DNA from: Cocos nucifera
Taxonomy: Eukaryota > Streptophyta > Magnoliopsida > Arecales > Arecaceae
Direction of reading: 5' to 3'
Assembly: GCA_006176705.1 (NCBI GenBank)
Contig: QRFJ01007203.1
Location: 1-64,000, forward strand
DNA: 64,000 nt
Shown: one piece after another, positions 32,621 to 43,531 of the stretch
Numbering within the stretch: position 1 is the stretch's first letter
Layout: each line of letters starts with the position of its first letter
Notes under the pieces: model-generated
What the model was told of the DNA's origin: nothing
What the model saw: only the letters and a program-made list of their open reading frames with translations
Database searches by the model: none
Translations under genes and position numbers: made by a program

Positions 32621-33480
32621 TAAACTATAAGGACTGGTTCAGAAACCTCGAGCTAGTCTTGAGCTCGAAAAAATTGGACTATGTGCTCAACCAAGACCCT
32701 CCCATTTTATTTGACCATCCAATTGCCTGCCAGACGACTATATAGGAAAAATGGATGGAAGATGACAATAAGGTTAAGTGTTACATGTTGGCTTCAATGT
32801 CAAATGAGTTACAAAGCCAACATAAGGATATGCCTACTGCTAGGGCAATAATTGTTCACCTACAAGAGTTGTATGGTGAACAAAGCCACACTGTGCACTT
32901 TAAAATATCTAAAAGTTTGTTTAATACTAAAATGCATAAAGGGCAATCAATCCATGATCATTATTTGACAATGATAAAGGATATTGAATAGATTAAGAAG
33001 CTGGGCATTCCAATTCATTAGGAGCTATAGGTGGTTTGATACTCCAGTCCCTTACTAGTTCATTTGCTTAGTTTGTTATGAACTATAATATGAATAAACT
33101 GAATTACACTTTACCTGAGTTGCTCAATGTGTTGATAAGTAATAAGGGGACCTTGAAGAACTCAAAGACTGGTATTGTTCTTGCTATGGAGTAGGAATCT
33201 TCTTCCAAAAAAAGGTCTAAATGGAAGAAAAAGAAACCTATGAAGAAGTAGAAAAAGGAAAAGGAGAGCAAGCCAAAGATGAAGGACAATCTGAATAAGG
33301 TTGCTACAAGCAGTGGGAGATATTTTCATTGCAATGTTGATGGTCACTAGAAGAGGAACTATCTGCTATACTTGGAGAGCTTGAAGAAATAAAAGATGGA
33401 TGCACCTTTAGAAGGTAAGTCCAATATGCTCGTTATTGAATCTAATCTTATAGTTTCCTCTACTTCTAGTTAAGTATTAG
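32621..33480 (+). pseudogene. C3 gag
   Basis: Clear copia Gag: KLDYVLNQDPP near 32670, then 32755-32991 with DDNKVKCYMLASMSNELQSQHKD and LQELYGEQSHTVHFKISKSLFNTKM. The codon that is a stop in C1 and C5 is serine (AGT) here. A zinc knuckle remnant (YFHCNVDGH) lies near 33322-33350. Stops are frequent after 32991. The N-terminal methionine is not recoverable with confidence. Confidence 0.82.
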
Positions 33481-33842
33481 ACTCTGGCTTAGGTGCTCAT
33501 ATTTGTACTTCTATGTAGAGTCTGATAGAAAGTAGAGAGCTGAGGAAAAGAGAGATGATTCTGCATGTCGGCAATAGAGTAAAAGTTGCTGCAGTCGCCA
33601 TTGGAACATACCCTCTACATTTATCATTAGAATTCAGATTAGTTTTGAAAGATTATTATTTTGTTCTTGTAGTTAGCAAAAAATTAATTTCTGTGTCTAT
33701 GCTAGCACCAGATAATTTTGAATTTAATTTCAATAAAGACTTTTATTCTATTTATTTGAGCAATAAATTAATTGCAAGAGCTCTTTTAATAGACAATCTT
33801 TATCATTTGTATGGCGATGTATATGTAAATATTAACAATTAG
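33465..33842 (+). pseudogene. C3 protease
   Basis: LDSGLGAHICTS (near 33478) keeps the D-S-G active site. The frame 33555-33842 holds ILHVGNRVKVAAVAIGTYPLHL and LVLKDYYFV, matching C1's protease region, and ends with a TAG. Confidence 0.8.
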
Positions 33843-33884
33843 TTAGTGAAAGCTATAGGATACAAACAACCTAGAGATGACCTA

Positions 33885-34745
33885 AACTACACATATGTAT
33901 GGTACCTTAGACTTGGTCATGTTGGAGAAGACAGGATTAACAAACTGAAAAAGGATGGGATCCTTGATACATTGAGCTCTAACTCATATCCAGTTTGTGA
34001 ATCATATCTTTAAGAAAAATTAATTAAGTTATCCTAGGACATAGGAAAAGGTCCACTGAACAACTTGCCTTAGTACATGCTGATGTGTATGGACCATTTG
34101 ATATACAAGCTAGGGATGATTTTCAATATTTCATTACCTTTACTGATGATTATTTATGGTATGGATATGTATTTCTTATGAGACACAAGTCTGAAGCTCT
34201 TAAAAAATTTAAGAAATTTAGACATGAAGTAGAAAAGCAAACAAAAAAATCTCTTAAGGTTCTTCAATCAAATCGAGGAGAAAAATACCTTAGTGGAGAA
34301 TTTTTAGGATATCTCAAGGATAATGGCATAGTCTGACAGTGGACTCCTCCTAGTATACCTCAACTCAACTGGGTATCAAAAAAGAGAAATAAGATTCTAT
34401 TAGATATGGTCTGGTCCATGATGAGTTTCACTGACCTACCTGTATTTCTTTAGGGACATTCCTTTCAAACTTCATATATATTCTAAATAGGGTTTCCTCT
34501 AAATCCGTTCCTACCATACCGTATGATATATGGCATGATAAAAAATTGAATCTTGGTCATCTCAAGATTTGGAGATGTCCAGCCTATGTCAAAAGATTAA
34601 TGGTAGATAAATTAGAATCTAGATCTATAAAAGCTTGGTTTATAGGATATCCTAGAGAATTGATAGGATACTACTTTTACTTTCCATAGGATCCCAATAT
34701 AATTGTAAGCTAGCATGCCAAGTTCTTAGAAAAGGAGTTTATCTA
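33885..34745 (+). pseudogene. C3 integrase
   Basis: GAG-pre motif YLRLGHVGEDRINKL (near 33902) and core 34085-34336. The second catalytic D is N (QSNRGEKY instead of SDRGGEY) and the E motif reads NWVSKKRNK, so E is K. Stops occur near 34336 and 34453. Enzymatically dead even if expressed. Confidence 0.85.
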
Positions 34746-35660
34746 GGATGGAGGCAGTGGAAGGTTAGTTTAGCTTGAAGGAAAAGTCTCTGAAGAGTGG
34801 CCAGCTGTAGATCAGGATAAACCCATTAAGCTAGTAGATGTAGTAGTCCACCACCTCGTAGATCTAGTAGGATCTCCTGTCCTCCTGAAAGGTACTTAGA
34901 TATGCTTATAGAGAACATAGAGAAATATTCCTCATAGGAGATAGGAATTAAGTAGTTGATCCTAAGACCTTGACAAGGCGATGTCAGACATCGACTTCGA
35001 GAAATGGTTGAATGCTATGAAGTTAGAAATTAACTCAATGTATTCAAACCAAGTCTGGACCTTAGTGGATTCACCAGAGGGTACTGTACCTATTGGGTAT
35101 AAATGGATCTACAAAAAGAAAGATTATAGTCAACATGAAGGCATTGACTATTTACTTTTTTGCTATAGCCATGCTGAAATCTATCCACATACTACTTGCC
35201 ATTGCAACTTATCATGATTATAAAATATGGTAGATGGATGTAAAAACTATATTCCTTAATAGATATCTTAAGAAAGATATCTATATGGAGCAGCCTTTGG
35301 ATTTCACTTCCAGTGATGGAGATCATAATGTTTACAAGCTGTAAAGATTCATTTATGGATTAAAGCAAGCCTCTCACAGTTGGAACACTTATTTCAATGA
35401 TATAATCAAATCATTTGATTTTATCAAAAATAAGGAGAAACCTTATGTTTATAAGAAGGTTAATGGGAGTGCTGTTATATTTCTTGTATTATATGTGGAT
35501 GATATTCTCCTTATTGGAAATGACATTCTCATACTTACCTCAGTCAAGAGTTGGTTGTCTAAGAAATTTTTCATAAAAGATCTAGGAGAAGCATTTTATA
35601 TTCTAGAAATTAAGGTCTATAGGGATAGACCAAAAAGGATATTTTGTCTTTCATAAAAAA
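34746..35660 (+). pseudogene. C3 reverse transcriptase
   Basis: DIDFEKWLNAMKLE...WTLVDSPEGTVPIGYKWIYKKK (34981-35120) is the integrase-RT linker and RT start. The block between KWIYKKK and AMLKS is shortened near 35125-35160. The catalytic YVDDILLIGND is intact at about 35490-35522. Frameshifts and stops are frequent, for example near 35220-35345. Confidence 0.83.
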
Positions 35661-36470
35661 TGTACATAGAGAAAGTGATAAAGAGGTTCCGCATGAAGAA
35701 CTCTAAGAAAAGATTATTATCCCTTAGACATGACATTAATCTCTCCAAGAAGATGTATCCTATCACACTTGAGGAGATTTAAAGGATGAGAAAAATCCCT
35801 TATGCTTTGGCAATAGGGAGCCTCATGTATGCCATATTATATACATGACCTGATATAACTCTTGCTGTGATTGTCATGAGCAGTACCAATTAAATCTATA
35901 TGAAGAGCACTGGACTGCTATGAAGAACATCCTTAAGTACTTAAGAAGAACTAAGGATTTGTTCTTTATCTTTGGAGAAAGTTCAAAGTTGCAAGTTGAG
36001 GGTTACACTAAGTTAGACTTTATGTCTGATCCTGATGATAGAAGATCTACATCAGGATGTGTATTTCTGTGTAATGGTGGTTCAACTAGCTGTAGAGTTT
36101 TAAACAACCCATCATTATAGATTCAATAATGGAAGCTGAGTACATTACTGTCTCAAAAACTACTAAGGAGGCCTTCTGGTACAAGAGTTTGTTATGGAGC
36201 TTGAAGTGATGCCATCAGATACCATTACCATATACTTGAATAACAATGGTGCCATAGCCCTTGCTAAGGAGCCTAGGTCTCATTTGAAGTCCAAGCACAT
36301 CGAGTGCCAATTCCATATCATATGCAACTAACTTAAAAAAAAATACATCGAGGTATGAAGAGTAGACCCCGCAGATAATATGATAGACCCATTGATGAAG
36401 CAATTGAGCTAGCAGAAGACTAATCATCACCTAGAGAAGATGGGTTTTAGATATATGGCCAATTGTCTTT
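35661..36470 (+). pseudogene. C3 RNase H
   Basis: NILKYLRRTKDLFF (near 35925) and GYTKLDFMSDPDDRRSTSGCVF (about 36000-36070) are the RNase H motifs; the usual D in GYTDSDF is K here. The C-terminal region continues in other frames to about 36470 (IEV-like, then MGFRYMANCL). Confidence 0.82.
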
Positions 36471-36486
36471 AGGTCAAGTGAAAGTT
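36471..36486 (+). promoter_or_regulatory. C3 polypurine tract
   Basis: AGGTCAAGTGAAAGTT precedes TCTTAGATGTATG, parallel to C2's tract and LTR start. Confidence 0.8.
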
Positions 36487-36712
36487 TCTTAGATGTATGA
36501 TCTGAAAAGTCAATTGTTGGATGACACATTGTACATTTTAGATTATAATTTTGTACTTAATTTATTGAAACTAATAAAATGAGCATTTTTTTTATCCATT
36601 CATATGTAATGTATCTATAAATTATCTAAGGAGTTAATGGATAATGACACATATTCTTAGAGTTGAGAAGTTAAGACATGTGTCATTATAGATTAATTAC
36701 TGAATGCTCCCA
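36487..36712 (+). repeat. C3 3' LTR, truncated
   Basis: About 226 bp match the beginning of the C2 LTR (7284-7510), including GAGTTGA(A/G)AA(A/G)TTAAGACATG. The match ends where a different LTR starts at 36713. Confidence 0.75.
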
Positions 36713-37788
36713 TGCTGGAAAAGCACTGAGATTTCATGCATGATTTTCAAAATTTTTTTCAAAATATACATAGGAAAAGACTTTAGATTAAACTTTTTAA
36801 TCTAAACATGTATTAAATCTAATCTACAAAACACCTTACTATAGGACTTATGATATAATATCATGCATATAAAATCTAAAACATAAATAACATGAGATCA
36901 AATCTTATACCTAAATTTGAAGCAAAGATTGCAGCTTTGTAGATCTTGTTCGTTGTTTCAGTTGTACATACGAATGGCCTCTATAGGTATCCATGCAAAG
37001 CCCGATCTGTCAGCTCTTAGAGTGCTAGCTTCCTGTAAAGATTCTATTTAATAGTTGAACTTGGAAAGAAGAAGAAGGGATTAACACAAGAGAATAACCT
37101 TCTCTTATTTCTCTCACAAAATCCTAGACTCTCACCCCAAAGAGGAATAGTTTTCTCTTGCACTCACATGCCAGGAAACCCTTCCCTTAGCCTCATGCCT
37201 AGAGCTTATCTCTCTAAATTTCTCATGCCAATAAACCTCTCTTTCATCACACAAAATGGGTGGTCTATATAGAGGGCTGGGTGGCATGGATGAGGTGTCA
37301 TGTTTGAGATCAATACAAACTTCAAATTAAAACCTTTTTGAACTAAAATTCCACCAAACCCTAACCCTATCTTAGAGTGGGTAGCATGAGGTGTTTAGCA
37401 TCTAGATATCTAATGCACAATCTATTTGTGTGTTAAGAATAAGGAGGAGGTTTCTAGGTTTAAGCGCAAGGGAGGATGCAATCCTAAATTGGACTCTAGG
37501 TTTTCATCTAGTTTGGTTCAAATCAAACCACTTTTGATTAGATCCAAATATATGAATTATGCTAATCTAGTTAGGCTCTTAATCTCTTGATCAAATCAAG
37601 AATTAATTGAGTCCAAGATCTGATCAAATCAGAATCTTTTCTTTCTTAGTGATTAGGTTATCTAATAACCTAATCGGATCAGATCTAATTGAATCTAATT
37701 CAATTAGACTTGATCTAATCCTTATAACTTAATCAAATTGAATTAATTAATAATAAAGTTATTAATTAATTTTATTTTAATTAATTAT
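36713..37788 (-). repeat. Truncated copia LTR related to C4
   Basis: TGCTGGAAAAGCACTGAG starts like the C4 LTR (TGTTGGGAAATATGCAG). Homology continues through TTTCATGC, TAGATTAAAC and the 'GGCCTCTA...GTGCTAGCTTC' block near 36970-37035. It is cut at 37788 by the G3 LTR. Its element body is not in the window. Orientation is inferred from C4. Confidence 0.7.
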
Positions 37789-38721
37789 TGTTGGTGCAGA
37801 AAATGGTGCAGATGTCAGAGATCATTGGAGCTAGGGAGGTTGGGATCATCGACGAAACCTATAAGATAAAGTCCTAGCCAGAATTGGCTCCCACAAGATC
37901 CTCTGATGATCAAGTTAGTTCTTTACCTCAATAAGAATAAAATTTTTAGAAAGAAAATGGATAGAGTAAGGGCAGAGAGTTTGAGCTTAGGGAGAAAATA
38001 TATCTAAAGGATCCTTTATATAGATGGAGCATATAACAAACTGATAGTAATAGCTATAACTGCTTGCTAGTAGGTCGTTCGGGCCACGTGGAGTTTGTTA
38101 CGGAGAGTGAGTTACCATTTATCGTGACTTGCTAGCTTGTTGGGGATCCATAGTAGGAGTTCAGCTAGAACCTTTGTGCTCGTATGCAGACTTGCACGTC
38201 GGAATGAAGAACTTGATGCTAATAGAACTTCAAGATCGACTATTAAGTGGCAGAGGACGAACTAAATTTGATGGAGCTGAATGTAATTTATTGGTGCTTC
38301 CTTCAATAACTTAAAGAGGTTCGACTAGCTAATCAAGAGTAGTTTTCTTTAGAGGAATCTATCCGAAAGGAGTCCGACTAAAAGAAGTGTGACTGGAGGA
38401 ACCACGGTTGGAAGGAGTGCGATTGGAAGGAGTTTGTCTGGGAAGAGTACGACTGGAAGGAGTTTGTCTAGTAGGAATCCATTGTTTGTTAGGGCTGGAC
38501 AGGTTGGAGCTTCAATGCTAAAAATCTTGTTATTCATTTTGAGTTGAAAGCAAAGTTAATGAAATAGTGTTTCTCTTTATTGCCCAAGCTCATCCTGTCG
38601 GACTTTGGTAGGCCTCGAGCAAGTTCTTCAATCAAGGGTTGTTGCTAAGAAGATTGGCTGATTTTCACAGAATGAAGGTCGCCTACTAAGAACTTCGGCA
38701 AGGGTTATTTTATCTCCAATA
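37789..38721 (-). repeat. G3 3' LTR (933 bp)
   Basis: On the plus strand TGTTGGTGCAG... to ...TCTCCAATA. The TATA box on the minus strand is TATATAAA (38025-38032). Degenerate 'GGAAGGAGT(G/C)CGACT' repeats occupy 38360-38480, resembling the repeats in G1's LTR. The ORFs 38129-38314 and 38349-38537 lie in the LTR. Confidence 0.75.
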
Positions 38722-38741
38722 CTTATCCCCCTACTCCCAAG
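38722..38741 (-). promoter_or_regulatory. G3 polypurine tract
   Basis: The minus strand reads TTGGGAGTAGGGGGATAAG next to the LTR, parallel to G1's GGGAGTGGGGGGGCCAG. Confidence 0.7.
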
Positions 38742-39255
38742 TTCGAATCTTCGAATGAAAGGAGTACAAAAGTCGCAGCGGCCAAAGTCATTTATTGCCT
38801 TCCTGCTTTGGGAGATGAGAAAATCTTGGCCTTCTCTCCTAGCATCGAAGCTTCTTAATGGAGGAATGACCCCAAGAGTCACCTTCTTTTGAAAACTTAT
38901 CTGGCGTAGAGCTCTATGTATGACATAGTTATTGCTCTATTAGGCATCAGAGATTGGCATGATAGATGGGACACATGGTAGGTCGGGATAGGCTGAGGGG
39001 GGTCTGCAATCATAATCATTTTAGACTTCTTCCTATTATTTAAACCTTCCTTCCTTCCTTGGCTTCTCATCTCCATTAGAGTCCTTCTCCTTCGTTCATT
39101 CTTTGCTTCCTCCAAATGCCTTGCTATCCCTGTGCTATGATTTTTCAACCATTGACATCCTTCTCCATCGCTTTCTATCTTTTCAATCACCTTTCCAAGT
39201 TCTTCGTCTGACTTAGGTTAGTTTCTCATCCTCCTCCCTTTGTTTCTTTACTTTT
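38742..39255. other. G3 spacer upstream of antisense gene 1
   Basis: No gene is supported. The ORFs on the minus strand at 38628-38882 and 38897-39190 have no recognisable domain. The position suggests a promoter and 5' UTR for antisense gene 1; a CT-rich run lies at 39045-39065. Confidence 0.5.
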
Positions 39256-41057
39256 TTGCTTGTCTTTCGGGTTTTCCTCAGATTTCTTAGGTGGGTGTCA
39301 CTATCCTTTTCTTTCGGGGTTTTACTATTCTTTTTCTTGATTTTTCAAAGATTTTTTGGATTTATTTTGATCCAAAAGTCTTCAAAAGTGTCCTGGATCT
39401 CTGGTTCTAGGAGTCTGGATGACCCGAACTCCCAAAATCCTAACTCTAAGATAGAGACCAAGCTTAGGATAGTACCTCGTCTAGTTTTTATGCTCAAAAT
39501 CATTTCTTGCTCCCTGCACCCCGATGACCTTTCTCTGATAAGGATCCAGTATGGGATGCCTTTAGAGTACAAATTGGAGCTCCCTAGGCAAACGATCGAG
39601 CTTGTGCTCCTCCCCCGGGTTGCTTCTATTTGTACACTAAAACCCTTCATCTTGGGCTTCATCTTTTGATTTTCTCTTTTGTTATAGCTTTTTTCCATTT
39701 TCTAGATATCTCCTTTGCTTCCATGGTTCTGAATTTCTTTAGGTTCATCATAGATTTTCTTTTCCTCTATATCTCGACTGAAGTTCGGCCATCTATATCT
39801 CTTAGTTTCGTAACTACTATACTTTCAAACAGCATCCTACAGCCAAGGATTGGTGGTACCTGTCCCTCTAGTTCAGCAAGAATGGGTTGCTTAAAGATGT
39901 CCCTTTTTCCATTCATCATTGGAAGGGAAATTTTTTCTTTGTCTCATGCTCATCTCTTAGGTTAGGACTTCCTTCTTGGGGTAGCTAAGGGATTGAGTTC
40001 ATCGAGCTCCTAGTTTGGAGAAGGTTGACCTTGATTCCATCTACAAGCTAAGGATTTTTCAAGCTTCCCTCCTTTCTGAACTTATAAAAGATCAGACTCT
40101 ATTCAATCTGGGCCTGAGTCCCTTTAATTCAGTAGGTATATTTCTCAATTTTGTAGGCTACTTTCTTGTCCTTCCCTCTAATGGCACTTCATTCTTTTTT
40201 GTAAAAAAAGAATGCGAGCAAACTTTAGAAGCTTTTCAGGGGCTTCAAGCCTATAAAAGGAAGGGTGCTACGCCCGGTAAGCCTTCAAAAGAGGCAAGGA
40301 TCGATGCCTCGAGCTCCACCTACAAAAAAGAATGCGAGCGAACTTTAGAAGCTTTTCAGGGGCTTCAAGCCTACAAAAGGAAGGGTGCTGCGCCCGGTAA
40401 GCCTTCAAAAGAGGCAAGGATCGATGCCTCGAGCTCCACCATTGGCACTGCTGACATCCCTGCAACTACTGCTACCATCAAGGTTGCAGCACTTCCGACC
40501 TCTTCAAGTCTTTCGATCGAGGTCCAAACTTCAGAGCCTCCCACTGAGAAGGAGAAGGGAGCGAAGAAGAAGAAAGCAAAGATGGCCTCTAAAAAGGTCA
40601 AGCGCAAGACTCATCCTACTAGGTCCAATGCTTTCGAAGAGTATCTGGGAGAAAACCCCTTCCACAATCGAGAAATTATGAAGGAATTGATTGACGAATA
40701 CACTCTGGTCGAGGTTGTTGACAAAATTGTTGATGCTGATCCTGAGCAGCGTGCTGAGGATTCTTTAGGGTCATTCCTTGAGGTAATCACTTTGCCTCTC
40801 TCTTTTGACTGACTTGTCTATGAGTTTCTTCCTAACCCACTTTATTACTTTTGCAGACGGGCCATCAACTGATTGCCAATATAAAGGTGATGAACCGCAT
40901 GAGGTTGGGGTGATGAAAATTCAAGAAGAACATCAAGCTAAGACTAGCCACCTCCTTAAAGAGAAAGCCAAAGTTGATCATCTCCTTGAAAAGAAAATGG
41001 CTGAAGTTGGGAGCCTCCAGGAGACTGTACAAAATGCTAAACATGCCTTGGCAAAAG
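39256..41057 (+). pseudogene. G3 antisense gene 1, 5' part (putative gypsy-type transposon protein)
   Basis: HPDDLSLIRIQYGMPLEYKLELP (about 39520-39590) matches the domain in G2's antisense gene; frames then shift (39630-39965). 40015-40782 is a long open frame with APSLEKVDLDSIYKL, a 40-residue in-frame tandem duplication (40201-40440), a lysine-rich stretch (KKKKAKMASKKVKRK) and FLGSFLE at the end. A probable 74-bp intron (40783-40856) joins it to TGHQLIANIKV. The rest (to 41057) is coiled coil, with a frameshift and stops near 40915. C4 cuts the gene at 41057 and it resumes at 61568. Function is unknown; the gene is antisense to pol. Confidence 0.7.
40783..40856 (+). other. Probable spliceosomal intron in antisense gene 1
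   Basis: The donor GAG|GTAATC and acceptor TTTTGCAG|AC flank 74 bases with a branch-like CCTAACCC about 24 bases before the acceptor and a T-rich tract. Removing it keeps the frame (...GSFLE / TGHQLIAN...), whereas reading through gives a stop after LPLSFD. Confidence 0.65.
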
Positions 41058-43531
41058 TGTTGGGAAATATGCAGGGTTTCATGCTTGAATTTCAAAACTT
41101 TTTTGAAATAAAATGTAGTGAAAGATGTAGATTAAACTATTTAATCTATAATAGCTGTAATCTAATTACTAAATCCTACATCTAGGACCTATAACATATC
41201 ATAATGCATACATAAATCAAAAAATAAATATTTTGATATTGATCAAATCAATATCCTAGAACTAGAATAATTCTAGATCTAAATCCTAGATCGTATCTAG
41301 GTGAGAGAAAAGATCAAATCTCTTTCCTTTGCATGGATCAAGAACTCCATGGTTGAATTTTATTATTATCTTCAGAGACGCACACACGTTCGGCCTCTAC
41401 AAAAGGTCCACACGAGGCTGCAACATAAATTGAAGGTTCGTCGAACGAAAATCTGCTCGAAGTGCTAGCTTCTCATGGATCTTTTCAATAGTTAATCTAA
41501 AAATTATTCTTTAGATCTCTTGGATACTCCAAGAGATGAAGAAAAAGATGAGGAATAAGAAAAAATCCAACCCTTGGATCTTCCAAAAATAAAAAATTAA
41601 AGAAAAGAAAAAACACCCGAAGAGAAGATAGATCTTCTCTTTCAAGACATCAATGATTGATATCCTGAAAATATTTCTATGCTAGGACAAGAGGAGACCT
41701 TCTCCTCTAGATTTTTTTCATGCTTCTAGATCTAATATTCTCTAATCTTTCTAATAGAAAAATTCTACAAAAATATGGAGAAGAAGGGTTCTCAAAGAAA
41801 CCTTAAGAGAAGATCTTCTTCTCTCATCAAGACATGATTAGATCATATCCAAAGATGATCACTATGCCCCAACACCTTGGAGCACACATCCCCATGCCCT
41901 GTTCTTCTCTTTCTCTTAGATTTTTATCACATAAAAATACATAAAAGAATAGGAAGAAAAAACTTAAAGGAAAAAATCAAGAGGACAATCTTCTCTTACC
42001 TTTGTCCCTTTAAGATATCAATTTTTGATGTCTAGATAAAGACTTCTTTTGCAAGAAACTTGGTGCCCCAAACCTCGACACCTCCTCATCCATTTCTTCT
42101 AGTTTTTTCATGAGTTTTCTGAGATTTTTTAAATCCAAAGCCATCTTATAAGAGGTGCCCCAATTAGATAAGGAAGACTACGTCAAACCTAGTCTTATAT
42201 GGACTTTAGGGAGGAGTTTTAGGAGGCATCCAACTCTTGGACGTTTCCCCCCCTATTTTTTTGGTGTGAAGATTAGGAAACTATATATAAAACCAAAGGA
42301 AATAAATATACAAAAGAAAAAGAGGCATGGAGAAAAAATTTCATAAGGAAAGGAGGTGTTTTGGAGAATTGGGACTCTATCAAATAGAGTCCAAGTCTTA
42401 ACAACTTTCTTTATTTGACCAAGTCAAATAAAATTTTAAAAACACTTGGTAGGGGGCATGGAGAATCTTTCTTATGCTTGGAGAAACTCAAAAAAATCTA
42501 GAATTAAAATTATAATGGACGTGGGATCTTTCTTAGGTGGCGCAAGGGTGAAGAGAAGAGTTCTAGTCTAACTAGGACTCTCCAATATAGACTAGGTCAA
42601 ATCTAATTTAAATCTTATTTAAATTAAATTTGAGTCAATCTAATTAATAGGCTATCCTAATTTAATTATAAGTCTAATTAAATTAAATTTAAATTATATT
42701 TAAATCTGATTTAATTTTTAATTAAATTAGAAATTGGTTGGATAGGGATTTGTTCTTCCTTGCAATTAGCTTATCCAATAAATCAATTAGACTTAATCCA
42801 ATTAAGTCCAAACTAATTCTAATTAAATTTAATTCAATTGGACTTGATCTCAGCTTGATTGCTCAATCAAATTAAGTCAATTAGCAATCCAATTGTTAAT
42901 CGATCCTCCTACAGCACTTGCATTTGGTTAAACATCTATCGTATTGATAGTTTGACCTAAGAATGATGCTCAATTATCGATTAACCATCTGATCAGGTTA
43001 CAACCACTTATGTGTGTGACCTTATAGGTTCGAACCTAAGTTTGTAGCATAAAAATTGATTCCTGTACCAATCAAAATGACCATCTAGCAATGGTACCCG
43101 ATGTCCGAATAGGTCTAATGTATGCAAAATAATATTCTTAGAATCCTGGCTCATGGTTACCATATAATTCATCTCTTTAACCAATAATACTCAACAACAC
43201 TCATACAAGTCATCTCTATTGTGTCTCAAAATTTTGCCAATCCCGTGACTCATTACGGGGATTATCCAGGCCTAGGTTTTGCTAAATTAAAATACCGTGA
43301 GATATTCTCTTCTTGAAGTTGATCAGAAGTAGTCAATCCCATTTTGACTTACACACCGACTTTATAAGTATTTGACTATATCTAAAAATCTTTCGAACCT
43401 ATATTAGAAATACAGATAGTCCAACATCAAAGTACAGTTAGTTGCTTGTAAGTCACTGTGGTGATCTCAGGTCGAAGGGACACTTATATCCATTGGCCTT
43501 AGCCAGCTACTCTTGACAGTAGAGTGCTACA
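41058..43531 (-). repeat. C4 3' LTR, first part
   Basis: Starts TGTTGGGAAATATGCAGG (plus strand) and matches 58675-61198. It is interrupted by C5 after GAGTGCTACA. The ORFs 40805-41185 and 42155-42346 run into or lie within it. Confidence 0.9.
43527..43531. repeat. C5 target site duplication, left
   Basis: CTACA, identical to 53550-53554. Confidence 0.9.

Larger units (their letters stand above)
31092..36712 (+). mobile_element. C3: decayed copia element
   Basis: Leader, gag, protease, integrase, RT, RNase H, polypurine tract and the start of a 3' LTR follow in copia order on the plus strand. The 5' LTR is missing at the S2 boundary. Leader, Gag and polypurine tract match C1/C2 closely, so it is an older member of that family. 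Dozens of stops and small indels occur. Confidence 0.88.
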
